Source of the DNA: Aphodoplasma sp045592745
GTDB lineage: Bacteria; Bacillota; Clostridia; UBA1381; UMGS1253
Length of the DNA stretch: 11,585 nt
Reading direction: 5' to 3'
NCBI GenBank assembly: GCA_045592745.1
Contig: JAZNVH010000024.1
Span: 1-11,585, forward strand
A program made the position numbers and the translations under genes. The notes beneath the pieces are model-generated. The model saw nothing but the letters and a program-made list of their open reading frames with translations, ran no database searches and had not been told where the DNA came from. Positions 5,410 to 11,585 of the stretch are shown here, one piece after another. Positions within the stretch are counted from its first letter, which is position 1. Each line of letters starts with the position of its first letter.

Positions 5410-6732
5410 ATGAATTTGGTCTATGGTGTAAAGGACAAACCCACTTTTGGTAAGCTGTTAGTATTTGCATTCCAACAGCTTCTGGCAATTCTTGCTGCTA
5501 CAATTGCAGTTCCTGCAATTATCGGCAACGGAATGTCGCATTCTGCTGCACTTTTCGGTGCAGGCGTAGGTACAATAGTGTATCAACTTTTCACAAAGTT
5601 TAAGAGCCCTGTTTTCCTTGGTTCTTCATTTGCTTTTATCGGTTCGATGCTCGCAGCCTTTGCAGGCAGCGTATCAATCTCTGCAGGTTATGCAGGCCTT
5701 ATCATAGGCGCAATTTTTGCAGGACTTGTTTATGTTGTTTTGGCAATTGTTGTTAAGTTTGCAGGCGTTAACTGGATTAACAAGCTTATGCCGCCTGTTG
5801 TTATCGGTCCTACTGTTGCACTAATTGGTCTTTCACTTGCAGGCTCAGCAGTTGGTGACCTTCAAAAAGGCAAGGTTTTGCTTGACGGAGCTTCCGTTGC
5901 ATCACCTTATGTTTGCATTATCTGCGGTCTTGTAACACTTGCTGTTGTTATCATCTGCTCGGTATACGGCAAAAAGATGACAAAGCTTATTCCGTTTATC
6001 CTTGGTATTTTGGCAGGCTATGTTTTAGCTGCAATATTTACATTAATCGGAACATATGCAAATATTCCCGCATTGATGGTTATTGATTTTTCAGCATTTG
6101 CTAATATGCAATGGTATCCTGATTTCACTTTTGTTGAAGCGCTGAAAGGCGTTAAGGATATTGATGCAAGCTATATTGCAACTGTTGCAGTTGCTTATAT
6201 CCCTGTTGCATTCGTTGTATTTGCAGAGCATATAGCAGACCACAAAAACCTAAGCTCAATTATTGGAACTGAGCTTTTAGAAGAGCCCGGTCTTCACAGA
6301 ACACTTCTCGGTGACGGTATCGGTTCTATCGCAGGTGCATTCTTCGGGGGCTGCCCCAACACAACATACGGTGAATCGGTTGGCTGTGTAGCTATTACAG
6401 GTAACGCTTCAGTCGTTACAATTCTTGCAACAGCAATAATTGCAATAGTAGCATCATTTGTTGCACCTTTTGTAACATTTTTGGCTACAATTCCTAACTG
6501 CGTAATGGGCGGTGTATGTATCTCGCTTTACGGCTTTATCGCAGTTTCAGGTCTTAAAATGATTCAGAAGGTTGACCTCGGCGAAAACAAAAACCTTTTC
6601 GTTGTTGCAGTTATCCTTATTACAGGTATCGGCGGTCTTACACTTACTTTTGGCCAGATTACAATTACTTCAATTGCTTGCGCTTTGATTCTTGGCATTT
6701 TGACAAATGTTATGGTTTCAAAGGCAAAATAA
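5410..6732 (+). CDS. uraA: Uracil permease (NCS2/UraA family)
   Basis: This 440-aa membrane transporter imports uracil with protons. The length and a highly hydrophobic layout of about 14 helices fit the NCS2 family. Seen in order: QQLLAILAATIAVP (22-35), GSSFAFIGS (71-79), MPPVVIGPTVALIGLSLAG (127-145), FAEHIADH (271-278) and PNTTYGESVG (316-325). E273 and E322 correspond to the two glutamates that contact uracil in E. coli UraA, and the TTYGE signature favours uracil over xanthine. The ATG at 5410 has GGGAGG at 9 nt. upp follows after 15 bp with no terminator between, which strongly supports uracil as the substrate. Transcription comes from the consensus promoter at 5307-5335. Nothing is truncated. 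Codon use is rich in GCA and CTT, as in neighbouring genes. Confidence 0.96.
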   Translation: MNLVYGVKDKPTFGKLLVFAFQQLLAILAATIAVPAIIGNGMSHSAALFGAGVGTIVYQLFTKFKSPVFLGSSFAFIGSMLAAFAGSVSISAGYAGLIIGAIFAGLVYVVLAIVVKFAGVNWINKLMPPVVIGPTVALIGLSLAGSAVGDLQKGKVLLDGASVASPYVCIICGLVTLAVVIICSVYGKKMTKLIPFILGILAGYVLAAIFTLIGTYANIPALMVIDFSAFANMQWYPDFTFVEALKGVKDIDASYIATVAVAYIPVAFVVFAEHIADHKNLSSIIGTELLEEPGLHRTLLGDGIGSIAGAFFGGCPNTTYGESVGCVAITGNASVVTILATAIIAIVASFVAPFVTFLATIPNCVMGGVCISLYGFIAVSGLKMIQKVDLGENKNLFVVAVILITGIGGLTLTFGQITITSIACALILGILTNVMVSKAK

Positions 6733-6747
6733 GAACAGGAGACAGAT

Positions 6748-7377
6748 ATGAGTAAAGTTATAACATTTGACCATCCGCTTATTCAGCATAAAACTACTAT
6801 ACTTCGTCAAACCTCTACTACAAACAAAGAATTTCGTGAATTAGTAGAAGAAATAACAATGCTTATGTGCTATGAGTCACTGCGTGATTTACCACTAAAG
6901 GATGTTGAAATTGAAACGCCTATCAAAAAAACTACTCAAAAGATGATTGCAGGCAAGGACATTGCAGTTGTTCCGATTCTTCGTGCAGGACTTGGAATGG
7001 TTAACGGTCTTTTAAGACTTGTTCCTACTGCAAAGGTTGGCCACATCGGAATGTATCGTGACGAAGAAACAATGCAGCCGTGCGAATATTACTGCAAGCT
7101 TCCGAAAGACGTTGACCAAAGACTTGTTGTCGTTGTTGACCCAATGCTTGCAACGGGCGGCAGTGCAATAGATGCAATCGGCCAGATTAAATCATACGGC
7201 GCAAAGAACATTAAATTCTTATGTCTTATTGCTGCTCCGGAAGGCATCAACGCTCTTTCAAAGGCACATCCTGACATTGAAATTTTCTGTGCAAATGTTG
7301 ACGAAGGTCTTAACGACAAATGCTACATCGTTCCCGGTCTGGGCGATGCAGGTGACAGAATATTCGGAACAAAATAA
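6748..7377 (+). CDS. upp: Uracil phosphoribosyltransferase
   Basis: This 209-aa cytosolic enzyme converts uracil and PRPP to UMP and pyrophosphate, the salvage step that traps imported uracil. The N-terminal family block is FDHPLIQHK (7-15). PILRAGLGM (76-84) is the typical mid-protein motif. The PRPP loop is VVVDPMLATGGSA (128-140). The uracil-binding segment YIVPGLGDAGDR is at 193-204, and the protein ends in the usual FGT(K). Length is exactly typical. The ATG at 6748 is preceded by AGGAGACAG. It is the second gene of the uraA-upp operon and ends at a strong intrinsic terminator 16 bp downstream. No defect is visible. All key residues I can check are present. Confidence 0.98.
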   Translation: MSKVITFDHPLIQHKTTILRQTSTTNKEFRELVEEITMLMCYESLRDLPLKDVEIETPIKKTTQKMIAGKDIAVVPILRAGLGMVNGLLRLVPTAKVGHIGMYRDEETMQPCEYYCKLPKDVDQRLVVVVDPMLATGGSAIDAIGQIKSYGAKNIKFLCLIAAPEGINALSKAHPDIEIFCANVDEGLNDKCYIVPGLGDAGDRIFGTK

Positions 7378-7393
7378 AAAAATACAGATATGG

Positions 7394-7426
7394 AAAAGGA
7401 AGCACTCTGCAGTGCTTCCTTTTTTT
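7394..7426 (+). terminator. Strong intrinsic terminator of uraA-upp
   Basis: AAAAGGAAGCACT (7394-7406), loop CTGC, AGTGCTTCCTTTT (7411-7423). The 9-bp core GGAAGCACT is followed by a run of seven T (7420-7426). Confidence 0.95.
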
Positions 7427-7438
7427 GTGAATTTAACA

Positions 7439-7467
7439 TTGACAACGCACCCCCAAGCAAATAAAAT
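7439..7467 (+). promoter_or_regulatory. Promoter of the shikimate-kinase-like gene
   Basis: TTGACA (7439-7444), 17-bp spacer, TAAAAT (7462-7467). It begins only 12 bp after the upp terminator. A nearby TATAAT (7467-7472) has no matching -35 at a proper distance. Confidence 0.7.
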
Positions 7468-7505
7468 ATAATTATAAACCTTAAAAACACGGACGGTGAG
7501 CTTTT

Positions 7506-8015
7506 TTGGGAAAGAAAAACAATATTATATTAATAGGCATGCCCGGCGCAGGCAAATCTACAATAGGCGTCGTTCTTGCAAAAATTATGGGGCTTGACTT
7601 TTGTGATACCGATTTGGTTATCCAGAAAAACACAAAACGTACCCTGCAAGATATTATTGATAACGACGGCCTTGAAGCATTTCTTTTAGCAGAACGAAGT
7701 GCGGTTTTAAGTCTTAACGTTGACGGCTGCGTAATTGCAACAGGTGGCAGCGTAGTCTTGCAAGACGATGTAATGGCACAACTTCGCTCTCTTGGAGTTG
7801 TGGTTTATCTTCGCGCTTCATACAAGCAGATAACAAAGAGAATACATAATTTAAGCACCCGTGGTATTGCTTTTGAAAATGGACAAACACTTCTTGATAT
7901 ATATGATCAGAGAACTCCTTTATATGAACACTTTTGCGACGTATATGTTGACTGTGACGATTTTGATTGTGCAATTGTTTGCGAAAAAATAAAAGCCGCG
8001 CTTGCCGATCTATAA
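7506..8015 (+). CDS. Shikimate-kinase-like P-loop kinase, divergent substrate site
   Basis: This 169-aa protein has the shikimate kinase fold: Walker A GMPGAGKST (11-19), the DTD element (34-36), ATGGSVV (78-84) and R136 in the QRTPLY block. Shikimate kinase phosphorylates shikimate in chorismate synthesis. Compared with AroK from M. tuberculosis, the substrate Arg58 (motif EFR) is Leu60 here (EAFLLAE). The third Gly of GGG is Ser82, and the lid RPLL is replaced by STRGIAF (117-123). Such proteins are common in Clostridia and are usually annotated as shikimate kinase, but the missing arginine leaves the substrate open. The TTG start at 7506 is supported by GGTGAG (7495-7500), and no ATG occurs in frame before residue 12. 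It is transcribed alone from its own promoter, with no aromatic-pathway gene nearby. Confidence 0.82.
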   Translation: MGKKNNIILIGMPGAGKSTIGVVLAKIMGLDFCDTDLVIQKNTKRTLQDIIDNDGLEAFLLAERSAVLSLNVDGCVIATGGSVVLQDDVMAQLRSLGVVVYLRASYKQITKRIHNLSTRGIAFENGQTLLDIYDQRTPLYEHFCDVYVDCDDFDCAIVCEKIKAALADL

Positions 8016-8124
8016 ACAGCAAAACTGAAACAATTGATGCTGTATATCTAACACGCAAATAATAAGCCGGCTTTGTTTTTGTAAACAAACTGTAACATTT
8101 CTTTAACAGAGCAGAAAAAAACCC

Positions 8125-8153
8125 TTGACTTTTTATGCATTTTATGTTAGAAT
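8125..8153 (+). promoter_or_regulatory. Extended -10 promoter of veg
   Basis: TTGACT (8125-8130), 17-bp spacer, TAGAAT (8148-8153) with TGT directly in front (8145-8147), an extended -10. A strong promoter is expected: the veg promoter of B. subtilis is known as one of its strongest. The leader is about 30 nt. Confidence 0.85.
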
Positions 8154-8188
8154 TATACCGTTGTATAAATGGTGTAGGGGTGAAACTA

Positions 8189-8440
8189 ATGATTGAAAGA
8201 AATGAACTTGCATCGGTAAAAAAGAGTCTGCAGCAAAATATCGGCAGAAAAGTTCGCCTGACATCGAAGAAGGGACGCAAATCGGCAATAGTCCGCAGAG
8301 GAGTAATCGAAAATATCTATCCGAGTATTTTTACCGTAAGACTGGAAAGACAGCCTGATGATGAAAATGAAAGCAGGTGTGTATCGTATAGCTATATCGA
8401 TGTACTTACTAAAACAGTTGAAATTGCTATGTATAAGTAA
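8189..8440 (+). CDS. veg: Veg family protein
   Basis: This 83-aa protein of the Veg family is small, cytosolic and conserved in Firmicutes. In B. subtilis Veg has been linked to biofilm matrix gene expression and spore outgrowth, but its molecular action is unclear. Family features seen are a helical start (LASVKKSLQQNIGRKV), a Lys/Arg-rich strand region with RRGVIENIYPSIFTVRL (about 34-50), and VSYSYIDVLTKTVEI near the end. The fold resembles a small beta-barrel. The ATG at 8189 is preceded by AGGGGTG; an in-frame GTG nine bases earlier lies within that site and is unlikely. The gene is flanked by its own promoter and terminator and is thus a single-gene unit upstream of rarA. Length is typical. 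Confidence 0.93.
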   Translation: MIERNELASVKKSLQQNIGRKVRLTSKKGRKSAIVRRGVIENIYPSIFTVRLERQPDDENESRCVSYSYIDVLTKTVEIAMYK

Positions 8441-8470
8441 TGCGTAGAATTTGACGCTGAAAACAACAAT

Positions 8471-8498
8471 AAAAACGGCTGTCATACAGCCGTTTTTT
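8471..8498 (+). terminator. Intrinsic terminator of veg / possible attenuator of rarA
   Basis: AAAAACGGCTGT (8471-8482), loop CAT, ACAGCCGTTTTT (8486-8497), with T6 at 8493-8498. Core stem CGGCTGT/ACAGCCG. It ends only 22 bp before the ribosome-binding site of rarA, and no convincing promoter lies between. Confidence 0.93.
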
Positions 8499-8531
8499 GT
8501 TTTATATCTTAAAAAGAAGCAGGTGAAAAAA

Positions 8532-9806
8532 ATGCAGCTCCCATTGGCAGATATGGTGCGTCCAAAAACTCTTGATGACGTTGTCGGACAAAAACATATT
8601 CTCTCACAAGGCAAAGTGCTTTATAATCTTATACAAAAAAAGACTGTTCCAAATATGATTTTCTACGGTCCGAGCGGAACGGGCAAAACAACTGTGGCTA
8701 ATATTATCGCAAATACTACAGGCAAGCGTTTATACAAGCTCAATGCTACAACCGCCTCGGTAAGCGATATACGCGCTATCATAAGCGAGCTTGATACGCT
8801 TTTTAATTCGCAGGGAGCTTTATTATACCTTGACGAGATTCAAAACTTTAATAAAAAGCAACAGCAGTCGCTTCTTGAGTTTATTGAAAACGGACGCCTT
8901 ACCCTGATTGCATCGACAACCGAAAATCCTTATTTTTATATATACAATGCTATCTTGTCTCGCTCAAATGTGTTTGAGTTTTTACCTGTCGAAAATAAAG
9001 ACATCAAAAAAGCGCTTTTGAGAGCAAAATCAATTCTTGAAGAAAATATGGGCAGTGTCAAGATAGAATTTGACGAAGACGTATTGGATTTTATCTGTGA
9101 CATTTGCGGCGGTGACGTAAGAAAATCGCTAAACACACTTGAAATATGCGTTATGTCTGCAAGCCCAGATAAAAAAGGTAACATATATATTACTCTTGAA
9201 ACAGCCGAGGGTGCAACTCAAAAAAAGGCTATGCGCTATGACCGCGACGGCGACAGTCACTATGACATTTTAAGTGCTTTTCAAAAATCAATTCGAGGCT
9301 CCGATGCCGATGCTGCGATGCATTATCTTGCAAAGCTTTTATGTGCAGGCGATTTGATTTCTGCATGCCGCAGGCTTCTGGTAATTGCCTCAGAGGACAT
9401 TGGCCTTGCATACCCTATGGCAGCAACTATTGTAAAATCGTGTGTTGACTCTGCTATGCAGCTTGGTCTTCCCGAAGCAAGAATCCCTCTTGCCGAAGCT
9501 ACGCTTCTGCTTGCAACCGCTCCAAAAAGCAATTCTTCAATATGTGCAATTGACTCTGCTATGCATGATGTTGAAAATATGAATACAGGCTCTATCCCAT
9601 CATCTCTTCGTGATGCGCACTACGGCGGTGCCGAAAAGCTCGGGCACGGCAAAGGGTATAAGTATCCGCACAATTATGAAAACAACTATGTTTATCAGCA
9701 ATATCTGCCCGATAATATCAAAGACAGAAAATATTATACTGCAGGAAAAAACAAAAACGAGGCGGCAATCGAAAGCTACTGGAAGCAAATAAAAAAAGAT
9801 AAATAA
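8532..9806 (+). CDS. rarA: Replication-associated recombination protein A (AAA+ ATPase, RarA/MgsA)
   Basis: This 424-aa AAA+ ATPase is related to clamp-loader subunits and WRNIP1 and acts at stalled replication forks. Motifs in order: VRPKTLDDVVGQKH (9-22), Walker A GPSGTGKTT (46-54), Walker B LLYLDEIQ (97-104), sensor 1 STTEN (128-132), arginine finger LSRSNVFEF (R144), sensor 2 GDVRKSLNTLE region. The tetramerisation part has SEDIGLAYP, and the C-terminal block LGHGKGYKYPH is followed by the QQYLP element. The ATG at 8532 has AGGTG at 6 nt. An earlier in-frame start would have to read through the veg terminator hairpin and is rejected. No promoter is obvious directly upstream. recX follows 127 bp later. 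All catalytic motifs are intact and length is normal. Confidence 0.97.
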   Translation: MQLPLADMVRPKTLDDVVGQKHILSQGKVLYNLIQKKTVPNMIFYGPSGTGKTTVANIIANTTGKRLYKLNATTASVSDIRAIISELDTLFNSQGALLYLDEIQNFNKKQQQSLLEFIENGRLTLIASTTENPYFYIYNAILSRSNVFEFLPVENKDIKKALLRAKSILEENMGSVKIEFDEDVLDFICDICGGDVRKSLNTLEICVMSASPDKKGNIYITLETAEGATQKKAMRYDRDGDSHYDILSAFQKSIRGSDADAAMHYLAKLLCAGDLISACRRLLVIASEDIGLAYPMAATIVKSCVDSAMQLGLPEARIPLAEATLLLATAPKSNSSICAIDSAMHDVENMNTGSIPSSLRDAHYGGAEKLGHGKGYKYPHNYENNYVYQQYLPDNIKDRKYYTAGKNKNEAAIESYWKQIKKDK

Positions 9807-9861
9807 AACCTTTTCGTTTTGTTTTTAGAGTTTTAACCTTATACTAAATCTGTTTTTTATA

Positions 9862-9890
9862 TTGCAAAAAAGCCATTATAGGTATAAAAT
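9862..9890 (+). promoter_or_regulatory. Probable promoter of recX-rimO
   Basis: TTGCAA (9862-9867), 17-bp spacer, TAAAAT (9885-9890). Moderate match. It lies in the 127-bp rarA-recX gap, which shows no convincing terminator. No LexA/SOS box was recognised by eye. Confidence 0.5.
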
Positions 9891-9933
9891 AGTAGTATAG
9901 GATATAAAAGCAGGGTATGGAGGATTTTTTATC

Positions 9934-10416
9934 TTGGATAGGGATGCGTCAGCTTTTGACAAAGCAAAAAATAAAGCGCTTAATATACTCTCCAGGCGTA
10001 TGCATACAAAAAAAGAGCTTTTTGACAAGCTTTTGCGTGCAGGTTTTGGCGAACAACTCACCTCAGATGTGTGTGAGTGGGCACGTGAGTACGGCTTTAT
10101 AAACGACCAAGAGTACGCAAGAGCGTTTATTCAAAATTGTATTACCTCTAAAAAATATGGTATAAAACGTATAAAACAGACACTTTTATATAAAGGCATT
10201 GACGCATATACAATAGAAGATATTATATACGAATTTGACTTTTGCGAAAAAGATGCTTTACTTTCTTTGGTAGAAAAAAAGCTTGGTGGAAATTTTGAAC
10301 AAAAAAACATTGATAAGACAATAAGGCATTTTATAGCCAAAGGCTATGAATTTTCCGATATAAAAAATGCGATATCTTCCGTAAAAGAAGATTTTGATTT
10401 TGGGAAGGACGATTGA
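9934..10416 (+). CDS. recX: Regulatory protein RecX
   Basis: This 160-aa all-helical protein of the RecX family binds RecA filaments and modulates (usually inhibits) their activity. The family start is clear: AKNKALNILSRRMHTKKELFDKL (about 11-33), a three-helix repeat. EYGFINDQEYARAFIQ (about 52-67) and KKYGIKRIKQTLLYKGI (about 73-89) follow, and a third repeat contains IDKTIRHFIAKGYEFSDIKNAI. The start is a TTG at 9934 with GGAGG (9919-9923) upstream; no ATG is available in this frame at the N-terminus. rimO starts 1 bp after the stop codon, so the two are cotranscribed and probably translationally coupled. recA itself is not in the window. Sequence divergence is high, as is usual in this family. 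Confidence 0.92.
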   Translation: MDRDASAFDKAKNKALNILSRRMHTKKELFDKLLRAGFGEQLTSDVCEWAREYGFINDQEYARAFIQNCITSKKYGIKRIKQTLLYKGIDAYTIEDIIYEFDFCEKDALLSLVEKKLGGNFEQKNIDKTIRHFIAKGYEFSDIKNAISSVKEDFDFGKDD

Positions 10417-10417
10417 T

Positions 10418-11585
10418 TTGAAATATAAAATAGCATTAGCGTCGCTTGGATGTGCAAAAAACCTTGTTGACACTGAAAATATGCTTGGTTTTCTTGCCGA
10501 AAAGGGACATGTATTTGTAAATACTCCCGAAACGGCTGACATAATTATAGTAAATACCTGCGCTTTTATAGGCGACGCCAAAGAGGAGTCTATAAATACA
10601 ATACTTGACATGGCGCGTTTTAAAGATGAAGGCGAGTGTAAATGTCTGATTGTTACGGGATGTCTGTCCGAGCGCTATCACGAGGATATAAAACGCGAGC
10701 TTTATGAGGTTGACGCTATCGTCGGCACGGGCGATTTTGATAAAATATGCGATGTCATAGACTCTTGTATGAGTGGTAAAAGCGTTTGCCTTTACGGACA
10801 CAGCGAAGATTTTATCCTTGAAGGGATGCCACGCATAATCACTACACCTCCTTACAGTGCATACCTAAAAATCGCCGAGGGCTGTGATAATAAATGTACC
10901 TACTGTGTAATACCGTCACTTCGCGGAAAATACCGTTCACGCACGATAGAGGATATTACAGATGAAGCAAAGCGTCTTGCAAATTCAGGCGTGCGCGAGC
11001 TTATATTGATTGCGCAGAATACCACTTGCTATGGAAAAGATATATATGGCAAAAACAGTCTTGACAGTCTTTTAGAAAGCCTTTGTGAAATCGATGGTAT
11101 AAAATGGATAAGAGTGCATTACTGCTATCCCGAAGGCATTACTGACGAGCTTTTGGATGTTATGGCATCAAACGATAAGATACTTCATTATTTTGACATA
11201 CCGATTCAGCACGCAAGCGACAGCGTTTTAAAACGGATGGGCAGAAAAACAAATAAGGCCTCACTTGAAAAGCTTATATATAAAATACGCGAGAAAATGG
11301 ATGACGCAATAATCCGCACCTCGCTTATCGCAGGATTTCCGGGTGAAACGAGAAGTGACTTTAATGAGCTTTGCGATTTTGTAGAAAAAATGCGTCTTGA
11401 CAGAGTTGGTGTATTTGCCTATTCAAAAGAAGAAAATACACCTGCAGCAAAGCTTGATAAACAGGTTGACACTCGCACAAAAACAATACGCCGCGCCAAG
11501 CTTATGGAAATTGCGCAAAAAATCTCACTTGAGAAAAACGAAAAGCGAGTTGGTAAGGTGTATGAGGTTTTGTGCGAGGGCTTTG
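10418..11585 (+). CDS. rimO: Ribosomal protein uS12 methylthiotransferase RimO (3' end outside window)
   Basis: The first 389 residues of RimO are present, out of about 440 usual. RimO is the radical-SAM enzyme that adds a methylthio group to an aspartate of ribosomal protein S12. The N-terminal MTTase domain has C12 (SLGCAKNLVD), C48 (VNTCAF) and C82 (TGCLSE), ligands of one Fe-S cluster. The radical-SAM motif is C156-xxx-C160-xx-C163 (CDNKCTYC). LIAQNTTCYG is the RimO counterpart of the QDTTRYG block, which separates it from MiaB (GQNVNSY). HYFDIPIQHASD and AGFPGET are also present. The start is a TTG at 10418, 1 bp after recX, with GGAAGGA ahead. The reading frame is continuous to the window end, and the C-terminal TRAM domain is cut off. 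Confidence 0.96.
   Translation, partial: MKYKIALASLGCAKNLVDTENMLGFLAEKGHVFVNTPETADIIIVNTCAFIGDAKEESINTILDMARFKDEGECKCLIVTGCLSERYHEDIKRELYEVDAIVGTGDFDKICDVIDSCMSGKSVCLYGHSEDFILEGMPRIITTPPYSAYLKIAEGCDNKCTYCVIPSLRGKYRSRTIEDITDEAKRLANSGVRELILIAQNTTCYGKDIYGKNSLDSLLESLCEIDGIKWIRVHYCYPEGITDELLDVMASNDKILHYFDIPIQHASDSVLKRMGRKTNKASLEKLIYKIREKMDDAIIRTSLIAGFPGETRSDFNELCDFVEKMRLDRVGVFAYSKEENTPAAKLDKQVDTRTKTIRRAKLMEIAQKISLEKNEKRVGKVYEVLCEGF

Noticed and set aside
8064..8073. Palindrome AAGCCGGCTT followed by T-rich sequence, as a terminator of the kinase-like gene
   Set aside because: As RNA it forms only a 3-bp stem with a CCGG loop. The T-run is interrupted, so it cannot be supported as a terminator.
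7714..8280. A 188-codon minus-strand frame across the kinase-like gene and the start of veg
   Set aside because: It spans the veg promoter and is antisense to two recognised genes; the protein has no recognisable motif.
8451..8531. A longer N-terminus for RarA starting at TTG 8451
   Set aside because: The extra 27 codons would translate the terminator hairpin at 8471-8498, and the ATG at 8532 has a good ribosome-binding site and fits the family N-terminus.
9807..9840. Possible rarA terminator (AAAAC, CTTTTC, GTTTT and T-rich tail)
   Set aside because: The stem is only 5 bp and AT-rich; too weak to call.
1..11585. CRISPR arrays, tRNA or rRNA genes, known riboswitches, or an intact defence or mobile system
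   Set aside because: No regularly spaced repeats, cloverleaf or rRNA-like sequence, or recognised riboswitch core was seen on either strand, and apart from the recombinase relic every long gene belongs to an ordinary chromosomal family.

Overview
The window reads as a chromosomal segment of a low-GC Gram-positive bacterium of the class Clostridia, probably an anaerobic gut-type lineage. The support is Veg, clostridial-style consensus sigma-A promoters, strong purine-rich Shine-Dalgarno sites, several TTG starts, a bacterial V-type ATPase, and the relic of a DUF4368-type large serine recombinase of the kind carried by clostridial integrative elements. Species cannot be fixed from the sequence alone. 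Nearly all genes are housekeeping families. I do not see a new defence or mobile system, only one decayed mobile-element end.

Layout. (1) 1-821, plus strand: the 3' end of a V-type ATPase operon, subunit I (partial) then proteolipid subunit K, with a Na+-type ligand set. (2) 822-1350: non-coding scar holding a decayed C-terminal piece of a serine recombinase and a 23-bp perfect-stem hairpin that overlaps the relic's stop codon. (3) 5186-1351, minus strand: a compact run YgjV-like membrane protein > CDF zinc-type efflux protein > HflX GTPase > YigZ/IMPACT-family protein. The first three genes are joined by a 4-bp overlap and a 4-bp gap. Thioredoxin follows with its own consensus promoter. (4) 5307-7426, plus strand: divergent pyrimidine-salvage operon uraA-upp, with a perfect consensus promoter, a leader carrying a direct repeat and a palindrome, and a strong terminator. 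(5) 7439-8015: a shikimate-kinase-like protein from a TTG start, lacking the usual substrate-binding arginine. (6) 8125-8498: veg with its own promoter and terminator. (7) 8532-9806: rarA, whose ribosome-binding site lies just behind the veg terminator with no obvious promoter of its own. (8) 9862-11585: recX then rimO (runs off the window), both from TTG starts.

Working together: UraA imports uracil and Upp converts it to UMP. RarA (stalled forks) and RecX (RecA modulator) are neighbouring genome-maintenance genes. HflX, RimO and possibly YigZ bear on the ribosome. The CDF protein and thioredoxin suit metal and thiol homeostasis. The most informative oddities are the recombinase scar with its reused hairpin, the divergent shikimate kinase, the uraA leader and the terminator-gated rarA.
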